Assembly (NCBI RefSeq): GCF_037042905.1 | Contig: NC_087251.1 | Coordinates: forward strand, 47,068,373 to 47,132,372 | Direction of reading: 5' to 3' | Source: Lytechinus pictus | Taxonomy: Eukaryota > Echinodermata > Echinoidea > Temnopleuroida > Toxopneustidae | Length of the DNA: 64,000 bases | Shown here: one piece after another, positions 38,660 through 46,888 of the stretch | Layout of the letters: the number at the start of each line of letters is the position of its first letter | Position numbering within the stretch: the stretch's first letter is position 1 | The notes under the pieces: generated by a model | The model's database searches: none | Seen by the model: the letters and a program-made list of their open reading frames with translations, nothing else | What the model was told of the DNA's origin: nothing | Translations under genes and position numbers: made by a program

Positions 38660-38973
38660 TTATCTATTAATTTACTTATTTATACATTCTGTCCATATAT
38701 ATATATTTGAACTACTAAAAAATTCTTGAGATAATTTTCTGTGCTTTTCTTTACTCTCCAAATATCTAGGTTATTTGCCATGCTAGTACAAGTACTGGAA
38801 TGGTACGTTTTATACTAAGGACATTAAATCAGTCTGAACCAAACCAACCATGCTCAATGTTTTCCTACATCTTTCTGTCTGACTTTACAGCTGCTCAAGT
38901 CATGGCTGGTGTTGCACTAGGTCACTGCCTGTCCCAGGGTCAAGATAGGATGGAGTCTGGTGGTGGATCATAG
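10048..38973 (+). CDS. ARID4: ARID4 (ARID4A/ARID4B, RBBP1 family) gene, 18 coding exons
   Basis: Coding exons joined: 10048-10158, 12649-12711, 19852-19945, 20605-20684, 21101-21207, 21704-21860, 22440-22522, 23564-23646, 24655-24855, 25570-25762, 27935-28139, 28768-29327, 31753-31834, 32613-33486, 34118-34174, 36272-37678, 38113-38259, 38891-38973. All introns are GT-AG, all phases agree, and the sum is 4587 nt (1528 residues plus TAG). ARID4 proteins are chromatin readers of SIN3-HDAC repressor complexes. Counting from the first identified exon, domains are: Tudor-like repeats (about 1-125), an acidic stretch (152-172), RBB1NT (about 186-270), ARID (about 312-405), a K/E-rich linker, chromo barrel (about 646-705), ER/K helix (about 721-902), AT-hook-like KRGRPS (near 907), PPTTPESS (near 1281) and a C-terminal coiled coil (about 1455-1500). 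Vertebrate ARID4 proteins have about 1250-1310 residues, so this one is longer. The initiating Met and perhaps one more residue come from an unseen exon. Confidence 0.95.
12649..12711 (+). CDS. ARID4: ARID4 exon: Tudor-like linker
   Basis: Encodes 21 residues, [20 protein letters not shown] plus K, in phase 0. It matches the ARID4 stretch ending DD-(x)2-KG-(x)-LK. Acceptor TTGTTTAG and donor AAA/GTAAGT. Confidence 0.9.
13544..13602. repeat. Nested palindromic hairpin
   Basis: TCACGGTTGGCGG (13544-13556) pairs with CCGCCAACCGTGA (13590-13602). Between them lies the perfect 18-base palindrome CCCTGAAAATTTTCAGGG (13567-13584). Confidence 0.9.
13889..14695. mobile_element. Foldback MITE rich in AATCATGATT
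   Basis: The left end reads AGGCTGCGTTTATGCG and the inverted right end reads GGGGTGCGTTTATCCG. Both arms carry multiple copies of the palindrome AATCATGATT and of GAATCATGATTTGAATC. The centre (about 14000-14450) is unrelated. No transposase and no certain target duplication were seen. Confidence 0.75.
15877..16031. mobile_element. Short MITE with CAGGG termini
   Basis: The left end CAGGGCCGTGGAAA and the inverted right end CAGGGGCCGCGGAAA match with small differences. CATTT flanks both sides (15872-15876 and 16032-16036). Long G and C runs lie inside. Confidence 0.65.
17246..17283. repeat. Near-perfect hairpin with TTTT loop
   Basis: CCTCGGAAG-TTTT-CTTCCGAGG is extended by TTTGGAA and TTCCAAA across one mismatch, giving a 16-bp stem with a 4-base loop. 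Confidence 0.9.
17655..17745. repeat. GC-rich cluster of three adjacent perfect hairpins
   Basis: In order: GGGAGGGGGG-ACA-CCCCCCTCCC, then GTGCGTGC-TTC-GCACGCAC, then GCCGC-TGC-GCGGC. The block stands out sharply from its AT-rich intron. Sequence just downstream (GCGAGAACGTTG) is the inverse of CAACGTTCTCGC near 13523. Confidence 0.85.
17980..18452. mobile_element. MITE with CAGACCTGCCAACC termini
   Basis: The left end CAGACCTGCCAACC and the right end GGTTGGCAGGTCTG are exact inverse copies. The flanks are the 6-bp direct repeat ATTATT (17974-17979 and 18453-18458). The arms repeat ATACGTTTTT and ATACAGTTTTT motifs, and an (AT)n tract lies near 18090. Confidence 0.85.
19226..19372. mobile_element. 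Short MITE with GGGGTG/GGGGAG termini
   Basis: The left end GGGGTGTTTTTCATGAAAC is mirrored by CTCATGAAATGCTCCCC on the right. Related left-end sequence, GGGGAGCAGTCCATGAAAAC, appears at about 39185. Confidence 0.65.
19852..19945 (+). CDS. ARID4: ARID4 exon: second Tudor-like repeat, part 1
   Basis: Encodes [20 protein letters not shown] and then [11 protein letters not shown], ending in phase 1. KLxDASxYTV is the family signature. Acceptor CCTAAAAAG is purine-rich and weak; donor TCG/GTAAGT is strong. Confidence 0.92.
20605..20684 (+). CDS. ARID4: ARID4 exon: second Tudor-like repeat, part 2
   Basis: Encodes [20 protein letters not shown] and KHFHESE, with the first Val codon split across the intron. 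FDDGDE-(x)-TLRR is invariant in ARID4 proteins. Acceptor TCGTAG, donor GAA/GTAAGT. Confidence 0.95.
21101..21207 (+). CDS. ARID4: ARID4 exon: [16 protein letters not shown] segment
   Basis: Encodes [20 protein letters not shown] followed by a basic run, RRKRRM. This closes the Tudor-like region and ends in phase 2 within a Gln codon. Acceptor TTCACAG, donor CA/GTAAGT. Confidence 0.94.
21704..21860 (+). CDS. ARID4: ARID4 exon: acidic stretch and start of RBB1NT
   Basis: Starts with a run of Glu and Asp (about residues 152-172), then [20 protein letters not shown], the beginning of the RBB1NT domain. It ends in phase 0 with donor CTG/GTGAGT. Confidence 0.93.
22440..22522 (+). CDS. ARID4: ARID4 exon: RBB1NT, middle
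   Basis: Encodes [20 protein letters not shown] then RSFKDNK, ending in phase 2. The RSFKD motif is conserved. Acceptor TTGAATAG, donor TT/GTAAGT. Confidence 0.93.
22590..23261. mobile_element. Dispersed element with internal tandem units, copy 1
   Basis: Begins near GACTATAGCCGCCGCTTTTC and ends GCCAGAGGCGCTCCACTTGT. Between are about three units of roughly 165 bp containing AGGTCACATGACCAAGGTCA and AACTTGGACATAAGAGTAAT-like text. A longer copy lies at 34765-35736, with about five units. It lies in an ARID4 intron. Confidence 0.8.
23564..23646 (+). CDS. ARID4: ARID4 exon: RBB1NT, end
   Basis: Encodes [20 protein letters not shown] then GDVASLKA, with split codons at both ends (enters phase 2, leaves phase 1). 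Acceptor CTTCTTCAG, donor CTG/GTAAGT. Confidence 0.92.
23944..24078. mobile_element. Short MITE with GGGGCC termini
   Basis: GGGGCCTTTTGCATGAAAC on the left is mirrored by TTTTATGTAACAGGCCCC on the right. No target duplication was seen. Confidence 0.65.
24145..24341. mobile_element. MITE of the TTGCAAGAAA family
   Basis: The left end is GGGGGGTTTTGCAAGAGACTT and the inverted right end is GGGGTGTTGCAAGAAAATAC; each is given in outline only. The interior is rich in CAATTGATT. Related copies lie at 62-317 and 44653-44844. Confidence 0.75.
24655..24855 (+). CDS. ARID4: ARID4 exon: linker and start of ARID
   Basis: Encodes [20 protein letters not shown], an acidic, Ser-rich linker, then [12 protein letters not shown], which opens the ARID domain. 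Family members have LQQLYKFMEDRG here. It enters and leaves in phase 1. The frame uses donor AGAG/GTAAGA, not the GGTAAGC inside the exon near 24739. Confidence 0.95.
25570..25762 (+). CDS. ARID4: ARID4 exon: core of ARID domain
   Basis: Encodes [20 protein letters not shown], then [18 protein letters not shown] and [20 protein letters not shown]. The ARID fold is an AT-rich DNA-binding helix bundle. TPINKxPVLG, LVxxxGG and the Trp are diagnostic. Donor AA/GTAAGT leaves phase 2. Confidence 0.97.
25976..26560. mobile_element. Long-armed inverted-repeat element with TTAA duplication
   Basis: The arms are about 250 bp each and run from AGGAGAATGAAATCTTTGGA to the inverse TTCATTCCCCT. They are flanked by TTAA on both sides (25972-25975 and 26561-26564). 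Arm motifs include CATAACTTTCTCATTAT and its inverse. TTAA duplication suggests a Kolobok or piggyBac-type origin. No transposase is present. Confidence 0.85.
26590..26672. repeat. Short inverted repeat TTACACCCTGCTT
   Basis: TTACACCCTGCTT (26590-26602) is matched exactly in inverse by AAGCAGGGTGTAA (26660-26672), with 57 bases between the arms. Confidence 0.85.
27149..27188. repeat. T-run followed by G-run
   Basis: A long T homopolymer is followed by a G homopolymer in an ARID4 intron. Confidence 0.9.
27588..27835 (-). mobile_element. tRNA-derived SINE
   Basis: Read on the minus strand, the head has a pol III box A, TGGCTCAGTTGG, and box B, GGTTCAAACC, spaced as in a tRNA. The anticodon-like loop is CTCACAA (CAC, valine-like), but the anticodon stem is imperfect. 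A unique body follows, including GTTGCTGCTACCCTG and CACAGCGGCTGCCGGGCCCA, and it ends near AATAAAATATGG. The body and mismatched stem argue against a working tRNA gene. It lies antisense in an ARID4 intron. Confidence 0.85.
27935..28139 (+). CDS. ARID4: ARID4 exon: end of ARID and basic linker
   Basis: Encodes [13 protein letters not shown], the end of the ARID domain (vertebrates KYLYGFEEYCR), then an Arg-rich linker and [15 protein letters not shown] fits the psi-K-x-E sumoylation consensus; whether it is used is inference. Phase 0 end, donor AGG/GTATGC. Confidence 0.94.
28768..29327 (+). CDS. ARID4: ARID4 exon: Lys/Glu-rich linker
   Basis: Encodes about 187 residues of low-complexity Lys, Glu, Asp and Ser, with repeats such as [19 protein letters not shown], closing with TTSPTPPPH. 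In vertebrate ARID4 the same place, between the ARID and the chromo barrel, is a long Glu-rich stretch. Minus-strand open frames here are shadows of the composition. Acceptor CCAACAG, donor AT/GTAAGT. Confidence 0.92.
31264..31417. mobile_element. Short MITE, GGGTCTGTTTCACAAAG type
   Basis: GGGTCTGTTTCACAAAGAGT at the left is mirrored by CTATGAATCAGGCCC at the right. The interior contains GTTACCATGGTAGTTGCC, also seen near 28535-28600. Confidence 0.6.
31753..31834 (+). CDS. ARID4: ARID4 exon: chromo barrel, part 1
   Basis: Encodes [20 protein letters not shown] and TEKIYEAK. Vertebrate ARID4 has V-(x)-VRYGRGKxQKxYEA at this place. The first Ile codon is split. Donor AAG/GTAAGT. Confidence 0.95.
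32613..33486 (+). CDS. ARID4: ARID4 exon: chromo barrel part 2, ER/K helix, AT-hook-like motif
   Basis: Starts [20 protein letters not shown], then [15 protein letters not shown], which completes the chromo barrel. In the family DE is followed by Trp, but here it is Ala. About 180 residues of alternating Glu, Arg and Lys follow (for example [20 protein letters not shown]), suggesting a single stable alpha helix. Then comes [12 protein letters not shown], which matches the AT-hook-like SKRGRPPLKS of vertebrate ARID4A, and a Ser/Pro-rich tail. Donor CAACG/GTAAGA in phase 1; reading on past this donor gives an unrelated tail ending at 33593. Confidence 0.93.
34118..34174 (+). CDS. ARID4: ARID4 exon: small Arg/Ser-rich exon
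   Basis: Encodes [19 protein letters not shown]. It joins in phase 1 on both sides, with acceptor TTTATCCGCAG and donor GATG/GTAAGT. I assign it by frame and splice sites, since the composition is not conserved. Confidence 0.75.
34299..34438. mobile_element. Short MITE with GGGGGCTAC termini
   Basis: GGGGGCTACAAATTTTGTCC on the left is mirrored by GGGAAAAGTAGCCCCC on the right. Similar right-end text, AAGGTAGCCCCC, appears near 24608. Confidence 0.65.
34765..35736. mobile_element. Dispersed element with internal tandem units, copy 2
   Basis: Begins CACCTGCAAAGCAGAGTAAG and ends GCCAGAGGGGCTCCACTTGT, like copy 1 at 22590-23261. About five units of roughly 165 bp lie inside, with a perfect AGGTCAAAGGTCA at 35135-35147. 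The difference in unit number shows internal expansion or loss. Confidence 0.8.
36272..37678 (+). CDS. ARID4: ARID4 exon: large C-terminal acidic/Ser-rich exon
   Basis: The longest coding exon, about 469 residues, starts [17 protein letters not shown]. It is disordered and rich in Ser, Glu and Lys. Family landmarks are PPTTPESSP (near 37158), [14 protein letters not shown] (compare vertebrate SxTIEVDS), a basic [20 protein letters not shown] block and, at the end, RRWNFLV, the counterpart of vertebrate YKWSFQ. It enters and leaves in phase 1; donor GTTG/GTGAGG. Confidence 0.95.
38113..38259 (+). CDS. ARID4: ARID4 exon: C-terminal coiled coil
   Basis: Encodes [20 protein letters not shown], then [20 protein letters not shown] and KKFRKKERE. 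Vertebrate ARID4 has ERIxxLQEKLQEIRKxYxSLKSEVAxIDRRRKRLKKKxRE. It is the most conserved part of the C-terminus, in a region linked to SIN3 binding. Acceptor CCTTCAG, donor GAAG/GTATGT. Confidence 0.97.
38553..38690. repeat. (TATC)n microsatellite
   Basis: Long run of TATC units with a few TATT variants, in the last ARID4 intron. Confidence 0.95.
38891..38973 (+). CDS. ARID4: ARID4 last coding exon
   Basis: Encodes [20 protein letters not shown] and MESGGGS, then TAG at 38971-38973. The length and Ser-rich character fit the variable end of ARID4. Acceptor GACTTTACAG. Where the 3' UTR ends is not decided; AATAAA occurs at 41489 and 43452, among others. Confidence 0.88.
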
Positions 38974-40439
38974 CAACAAGCCCCGCCCCTTTTCTACCAA
39001 ACCCCCTTCCAAGCCGAGCCGTCACAGGTGACAGTACAGTATGCAGGGTCAGTGAGGAAACCTCAGTATTAAAATTCATTGTGTCCAACGAGAGAGTGAA
39101 TCTGCATTCATCGATTGCATTATAATAGATGCGATTATACAGAGATGGTATTCATGTCGTGATATTCCCATCAACACTTCAATATGGGGAGCAGTCCATG
39201 AAAACAAACAGTCCGTGCTTTTTACCGACTTTTTACTTACAAGCTACTGAAATTCTTCCATCTGCTTCATTGGCTCAGAGTAAATTTGTCTTTGAAAATC
39301 ACTGACAAACTTACTTAATTGTAAAACTTCGCTATGAATATTTGAAAACAAAAATATTAAATAATGCACAATAATATTTTTGTAGACTGGATCTCAAATC
39401 CACATTTTATTTTCATATGAACATGCTAGCTCTTGCTAATGCACATGCTGGGTTTGCAATCATTACCCCTCTCTATTTTTAAAAATAAGACAATTTTGAA
39501 TAAGATAATAATGGGCTGAATATTTAAATAGCCACTTCATGAGACAATTGAAATTCAGTCAAGATGGAACTCACCGAGTCCATCACTGATTTCAATTTTG
39601 GTGTTGGTGTTAAGCAACATAAACATGAGACATGACACGTAATGAGGCTGGTGTTAGTGTTGTCTCTCATGGGTCCATGGGTGATTAGTGCAGTCTACTG
39701 TGCTCTTGTGAAAATAGATTTTACAAAATCAAACATTCCAGCACTGCATCATCATTTTACGTCAGAAAAATAGGAATTGAACTCCAGTTTGAAGTACTAT
39801 GGAAAAGAAGTGGGATGTCTAAGATTAATGTTGATTAATCTTGATTCATCAGATATGAGCAAGACAATGCTGCTGTTTTTTACAGCATTCATTTCATACA
39901 TGTTTATGCAAGTCCCTCTTTCGGCTACTTGTTTTTCACAACATTGGAACATTCAGCTTGTCAATTAAACTCTCATGCACTTTCTGTATTGGGGTAAATA
40001 ATGAATAATTCTTATTTCTTTAATTCCATAGACTGAGCTACATATTACATGAAAATCATATAATCTAACATGAGTAGATTTATTTCAAATAAGTTGAGAG
40101 GACCAACAAATTTGCATTTTACAGTCAATGGTTTATATCTACATTTTCTCATAAAAGCCATCAGATAGGTGACATCTGTTTATCATAATTCACTTTAAAC
40201 TACCAATCTGAAGTTAGGTATACCGAACCATATCTTTTGTTCTGCGCTTTCATTGTGTAATGATGAGGTATAGAATTGTAAAGGGTACTGCATATCCTTG
40301 TGCATCAATGCTACAAATGCTAGTTTAGTGACAATGACCCATGCATAAGCCTATCCCTTATTTAATTTGATTTGAATGAGGATTTAATGTTTGTTGAGAG
40401 ACAAAGTGAACTGATTGCATGGTGTGCTTCCATGATTGT

Positions 40440-40535
40440 GCCACCGTCACACTGGCGAAACCCAACTCCTGACCACCACAGGATATTAATTGTGTAATTA
40501 TCAATGGATACAATTTGGTCGGTGTGACTGTAGCC
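40440..40535. mobile_element. Very short inverted-repeat element
   Basis: GCCACCGTCACACTGGC on the left is mirrored by GTCGGTGTGACTGTAGC on the right with a few mismatches. Confidence 0.5.
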
Positions 40536-40603
40536 AGACTGCTGAGTGATCCACCTAGTGGCTTTGATTAGCATCTTGTCTTTGTCTTGTTATAAATTCA
40601 GTA

Positions 40604-41030
40604 GGCGTGTTCAGACCGCCTTGAAGTTCGAGAATACCAGGTTTTCTCAGATTGGGACATTTACCCTGATCTACCTCGAACAGAATATACCAGGTATTTT
40701 TGCCAATGTGAAGGCAAATTTAAGTGTAATATCCCTGAAAGAAAAATACCTGCTAAATAGTAGGTACTTTGCTGAAATTACAATAATTTTCATAGGGATT
40801 TTCCAGGGTCGTAGGTGTTTTGGCAGTGTGAAAGCAAATTGCGAGAAGTTGGGGGAAGGTGCTGTGGGCTGCTAATCTGACCATACTGCGCATACTTAAA
40901 ACTTTCCCTCAACACGAAACGGTCTGCTTTGGGTTGGTGTGAATGCAGAAAATAATTATCGGGTTCGTTGAGGGCTGAACAAATGCTTGTAATTTAACAG
41001 GTATACGAGTCGAGGCGGTCTGAATACACT
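40604..41030. mobile_element. MITE with GTTCAGACCGCCT termini
   Basis: GGCGTGTTCAGACCGCCTTG on the left is matched by the inverse AGTGTATTCAGACCGCCTCG of the right end. A TA may flank both ends. The interior contains ATACCAGGTATTTTTGCCA repeats. Confidence 0.7.
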
Positions 41031-41314
41031 TATTGTGTGTTTTCTTTGCACCATGTCAAGGAGTTTTCGCTACACTACACACGAAAGCATGTGCACTAGA
41101 ATGAAAGCAAAGTGCCTCCTTAATTGTGCCAAAAATGACGTGGATTTCACAGGAGATGGTCCATTCTTCCAGTTTTAAATGTAATAATTAATATCGGAAA
41201 ATTTATGCTGTTTTGAAATGAAATACTAGAGTTAGGTGAACTGTCCTACTGATGTGTAAGACGTTGTCCCCAGTTTTCACTAAGAGTTGAGATTGGTCCA
41301 ATCAATCATGAAGG

Positions 41315-41665
41315 CCTGAATTCACAAAGGTGGTTTTTAAAACCATCGGTTGAACCCATGATTTATGCAGATTTCCTGTATAAATTACGCTTATTTACTG
41401 CGCATATTAAAAAATGTCCAATGCTTATGCGCGCATTAGTCACAGTGCATCAAATTGATGGACTCATCAAGAACTAAGTGGACTCATGAATAAAATATAG
41501 TACTTAACCCTGGCAACATGCCTCAATTTGGGGCACTGTGACAAAAGCGCGCATCAGCATTAGATATTCTTGATATGCGCGGTTAATGAGCGTAATTTAT
41601 ACAGGAAATCTGCATAAACCATGGGTTCAACCAATGGGCTTAAAAACCACCTTTGTGAATTTGGA
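41315..41665. mobile_element. MITE with arms of about 95 bp, nested in another repeat
   Basis: The left arm runs CCTGAATTCACAAAGGTGGT through GCAGATTTCCTGTATAAATT. The right arm is its inverse, ending ACCACCTTTGTGAATTTGG. The flanks on both sides carry GAGTTG-(x)-GATTGGTCCAATC (41286 and 41670). Confidence 0.85.
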
Positions 41666-44288
41666 CCAAAGAGTTGTGATTGGTCCAATCAATCACAACT
41701 ACGAAGAGCGGGCAAGGCTGACATCTAGAATACATACATCTGCTTAAATAAGATGTTTGCCCATACGTGCATCATTGTCTTCAATACAAAACTGTGTTTC
41801 CAAAAGGAATTCATACTGTACATATGAAGAATTTTGACACCCAACGATGGGATTTCTGGATATGAGATTGATAGGATGAATCGCAGCTCTTTGTGAAACC
41901 GGGCCCTGATGAGGTTTGTTATGCTGTTGTAATTACTATGTGCTGCAAGTCAGAGTAGTATGTGAAGTTTTGAAGTGAATTTATAGTGGGAATACAGTAT
42001 GCAATTAAATAAATGTAAGCATTGTTTAGTGAATGTAGATGATACAGAAAAATAATGGATTTTACAATATGCTCTGATTAATTTTATATTACAGTTTTGT
42101 GTTAAATTAGTTTCGTTTGCAAAGATATGGACTTGGTGAACCACCAATTTTTGTTGAATGTAACTTACATGGCAACCTGCAATTTAACGCAATCAAAGTT
42201 TTGATATTAATGAAAAGGTGCATTAATTAGGGATGTGGGCAAAGTGGAGGCGATAATGAGTAACTTTATTACTGTAATTAGATATGTGGAATGATTAGAT
42301 CAATTGTGACTCGAACTAGCAATGAAATACCAATTTGAAAGCATTGAAATATAAGCAAGTGATTTTTGTTGATTTTGCCTTTTTATTTTTCGACTGAATG
42401 AACCCATACATATGAAATTAAATTCTCCTTCCCTCATTTAGTGAATATACCCATACATAAGATATTAAATTCTCCTTCCCTATTTGTGCATTCTTTTCCC
42501 CTGTTGACACCGTTTCTTTCTTTTGTTTTTAATTATTTTCTTTACTTTGTACTTTCCTCTTATAGTCAAATCCTTTCATTGATACCCCGTGCATTCCTTT
42601 GATAAAAATTTTTTCAATCTCTTTTAGGTATTTGTCATGAAAACATGCACTGGATTCTGGGAAGTAAATGGAATAAATGATATTAAAACATTTTTTTAAA
42701 CAGTTCTTAGTGATCAGATTAGCAGATTATTCACGTTTTTTTTTTTATAGATATCCAGCATACATCACAAAATTTAATATTTTTAAAAGCATTCATAACA
42801 AGAGACCTCCACACAAACTTTGTTGTATGTTTGTGTGCGTGTTACTATGTATGTGTGTGCTTTTTGCCTGACTTTGCCAAATATGACTTAAAGGGTGATA
42901 GAAAAGCTTTTTTTTTTCTCTCTAAAAATTTTGATGAATTTGTGAAGTACGTCCTATCTTGAGAAGAGAGCTTCAGGCCTGCCAAATAGTATTTATTTTG
43001 CGTCAACTGAAGGAAATATTGATGAATTTTATCAAGTATGTTGTACATGTACAAAGTTTCATGTGAAAAAGGCATGATTTGTTCATTGGCATTGCTGCTG
43101 TAACTATGTTTTAAAATGTACAAGATATCCATGAGTTTGATTTATCAATTTTTTGAATATTTTCTCATTCAGATATGAATTAAGTGCAAGAGTGTATTGT
43201 CACGCATCAAAGGAATATAGAGAGCTTTTGTTATTTTTTTTCTGTATGTTATGTTACATTGACTGTAGAGAAACATATTCCCCGAAATCATATATTGTGG
43301 CATTATTTGTCTGGTTTTTATTAAATATGACAGTAATGACAAGATTGGTATTTTTTACACAATGCAACCTGCGAAATTGAAATTAACTTATACGTGTAAA
43401 TTTCCCTGTTTATAAATATAATTGTGTTTTTTTTTCTGCATGTAAATTTTCAATAAATTCTTGAAATACTTTTAGGTGTTGGCAGGTCGCTGGCAATAAT
43501 GAATATTCTTACGTGTTAAGTTGATTTATGTATAGATTGAATTTTTGAATGCATTGTATAGCTGTACAAATAGAATATTATGCATAAATTGTAAATGTAA
43601 GTGAATGTATTGTTTATTATGTATGTGAACATAATATATTCCATATTATGTAAAGAGAAGAAATTTATTCCTTCGGCTAGTATTCACTTTTATTGAATAT
43701 TGAAACAATCAGCCAAATTCAAAAAGAAAAAAAAATAGTGGAGATTATGATTTCATTTGAAAGACTATATTTTTTACCAAATAAAACGAAATTCAGAAAG
43801 TTGAATAAATAGGGAAAAAAAATCAATTTTTGAATGAAATTATATAAGATTATATATGTATTTTAAGTCATTCCATTATGGCACAATGAAGTTGGTACAA
43901 TACATTGGGTGATTTGTTGCATGTTTCCCAAAATTTGTTTAGAATTGCATTCAAGGTACTATCTTGGCGAGCTGTGTGGTTTTGGAGAGGCAGGTTGTTA
44001 ACAGGGTTTATGTCGGCAAATAAGTTCAGCAATCACTTGGGAACTTCTTGAAATATTTTATCTCTGTTTTTCATTTCATATGAAAACTCATGATCTTTGT
44101 TAATCAGGGCTTGAGCTGTTGAAAAGTTTGTGTAAGATGTACAAAAGTGTTTATCATCTTATGGAATTGCCCAGTCAACTATTGTGTATGACACATTACA
44201 CATATATCCCCATGCAGTTGGGATCGAAAGAAATGAACGAGGGGATTGGTTTACAGAGTCCAGTTTGTTAGTACTCGGAAGACCCAAT

Positions 44289-44590
44289 GGCCCGTATTCT
44301 GAAGTCAGGGTTACTTCAAAACTCTGGTCTAAACTTGTGGTTTAACTATGGATAGCCAATTGTGACATAAGTCTAGAACAGTAAAGGTTCAAGTTATCAT
44401 CTCAATGACACTCACAATCATTCTTAACTGTTTGGGAAGTATAAGTAAGATAGTTGTCTTCACCATTTAACAATTGGGAAAGACTAATGTTAACATAAAT
44501 TTAAACCAAATTTTTACGTTTTTGGCTCCCCATAATTTTGCACAGAGTTAGACCATGGTCTATGTTAAACTGGACTTTAGAATATGGGCC
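44289..44590. mobile_element. MITE with GGCCCGTATTCTGAAGTC termini
   Basis: The left end GGCCCGTATTCTGAAGTC and the inverse of the right end, GGCCCATATTCTAAAGTC, differ at two positions. Confidence 0.75.
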
Positions 44591-44652
44591 AAAAACTCAA
44601 TGATGAACTATGATTTACCCTTTCCATCCACTTCATAAGTCCATATCACCTA

Positions 44653-44844
44653 GGGGGTGTTGCAAGAAATCTTTTGCAATCAATTGCAAAAGTGATAGAT
44701 TACTTTCAACTAAAGCAAATCAGTTAAAATTTGTTGATGTAAGGAGCAGACCTTCAATCAATTGCAATGAAATGTATGTCTTTCAATTGATTTTAGGACC
44801 TGAAATTGACTTGTGATCAATCCCAAGTTTCTTGCAACATCCCC
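44653..44844. mobile_element. MITE of the TTGCAAGAAA family
   Basis: GGGGGTGTTGCAAGAAATC on the left is mirrored by GTTTCTTGCAACATCCCC on the right. The interior is rich in CAATTGCAA. It is the same family as 62-317 and 24145-24341. Confidence 0.8.
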
Positions 44845-45627
44845 ATTAGACTTGGTTCTACATTCCTGTTGCTATAACTCCTGCAGAGTAGTTCATTATC
44901 CCTACTAACATGGATGTTGGTTGAGCCAACCATGAATTGCACAAGTTCGTCATTACCTCGATAGTAGCGAACCCAAATGGTAACCCGTTGCCTCCAAGGT
45001 TCTGTAAATCACATAGAATCGATACAGGGCACATTTGGTTCCTGTAGGCAATGGGTTAACAGAAAGCCTGAGAAGTACCATTGAGAATATTAAAATGACT
45101 ATTTGGTTTCATAAAAGATGTGCTCTTTGTGGGTCAATTCACCAATACTAAACAAATAAATGATTATCAAATTCATCAATGGTTCTCAAGATTGGTAGGT
45201 TTTAAAATTCATTACAGATCAACTCGTCATGACTGTATACAGAGTCTACCAAATGGCTTGAGTAAAAATATTCAGGGGGTATATTTAGGACAATCTTACC
45301 CTAAAAATTCAATTTTTCTTATATCATTTTTTAAAAGCAAATGATGGTCCCTCTCCATTCTTTGAGAAGCATTCATGTGTAGATATGTAGATTACAATGT
45401 GTGGGTTTTAGTAGAATGACTATCTCATCATCAACCTTTTTTTTCTCGCATACTAGTTTAGTCGCTCTTTTCCTTTTCTGCTTTCTCTATCAACGTGGAT
45501 GTGATTCAGTTTTATGCTCACAATCCAATAAAATCTTGCCTTCTAGATTTTGAAGAAAATATTCCAGTGATATGAGTGGTTAATTATTTATTTATTGTCT
45601 TTGTATTTTGTGATTAAGTGGACAGTA

Positions 45628-45762
45628 CAGGGTCCTGTGACATAGAGCTTAGCAATTGATCATAAGCCTGCTTTTAAGATTGATTATACACAATAGTCAA
45701 TGTAATCAATCATAGATATCAGCCACATGATCAAATGCTAAGGTTTGTGATACAGGAACCTG
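45628..45762. mobile_element. Short MITE with CAGGGTCCTGTGAC termini
   Basis: CAGGGTCCTGTGACATAGAG on the left is mirrored by TGTGATACAGGAACCTG on the right, with GAGCTTAGCAATTGATC and GATCAAATGCTAAGG further in. Confidence 0.7.
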
Positions 45763-46662
45763 CTGTGAGAAGGTTGAAAGCATAACATTTAAAGTTTCAT
45801 CTAAATTGAATGTAAAAGAAGAAGAACATTTTTAAGTTTCACTTAGGTCACAACATGAAACTGAAATGATGAATATAGATAATATAATCCCCACCAAATG
45901 TATGTTCAATAGAATACCCATTTCTAAAACATGTGGACACACGAACCAGTATAAAGTAAAATAGAATCATCTTACTCATCATTAAAGAAATGAAATATAA
46001 CATGCACATATCCAGTATTTTATTCATTCAATTACATTGATATTCTTTACAAAGAAACAGCGTAATAAAATCCAATTCATGAATTAAAGGAAATACAGTG
46101 AGGATGTCTTTAAAAGTAAAGAATATGAAAAGGATCGATATTGAGGAGAAATAAGTATCAATTAATGCTCTTAAAAAACTAACTAGTTTCGTCTGTTCCT
46201 GTTGATGTAACTTCCGTAGGGTATCATAAAGGTTTAAACAATGAAGTAAAGAAAGATAAGTGATGTGTATATGAGAAACATATAACTCAATCATTTTTTC
46301 TTAATATATATATATATATATATACAACTGAATGCATCCGAAGTTCACTAGTTTGATCGGATATTCAGTTAACTGAAATAAATTAAAGGTGAGTCCACCA
46401 ATATAATGTTTATAACAAGAGATGGCGCTATGCCACTTATGTCCACGGTGTTTGACCACAAGAGTTACATATCCCTTTACACTTGTATCAACGACGATGC
46501 TGACGCGAATTTTTATATTAAGGAGAAAAGAGAATAGATGGAGGAAGATAAATATTACTTACAATGGTGATAGTGAGAAAAGGAAAGTGTTGAAAACCCT
46601 TGAATCTCTATCACATAGTGATTAGGCGTATATCCACTCCAATAACATACACATGAAAACTA

Positions 46663-46888
46663 AAGGGCAATTCCATAAAATATGTATGTCCGACCCCCTA
46701 TTGGTGGGACTTTAATGAAATTTGTTCTTTCTTGTTCTTTTTCAAAGATTGTTCTTTTGAACAATGAATGAATGCTCTCAAATGACCATGACGTGGTCAG
46801 TCTATGAAAGAAAATAAAACTTGAGAAAAATGGGGGTCGGACGTTAAAAAAGGATGACTATTTTATGCCCTAAATTTAATTGCCCTTA
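46663..46888. mobile_element. MITE with AGGGCAATT termini
   Basis: AGGGCAATTCCATAAAATAT on the left is mirrored by ATTTTATGCCC and AATTGCCCT on the right. Inner arms carry GTCCGACCCC and GGGGGTCGGAC. Flanks are TAA and TAA, close to a TTAA duplication. Confidence 0.7.
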
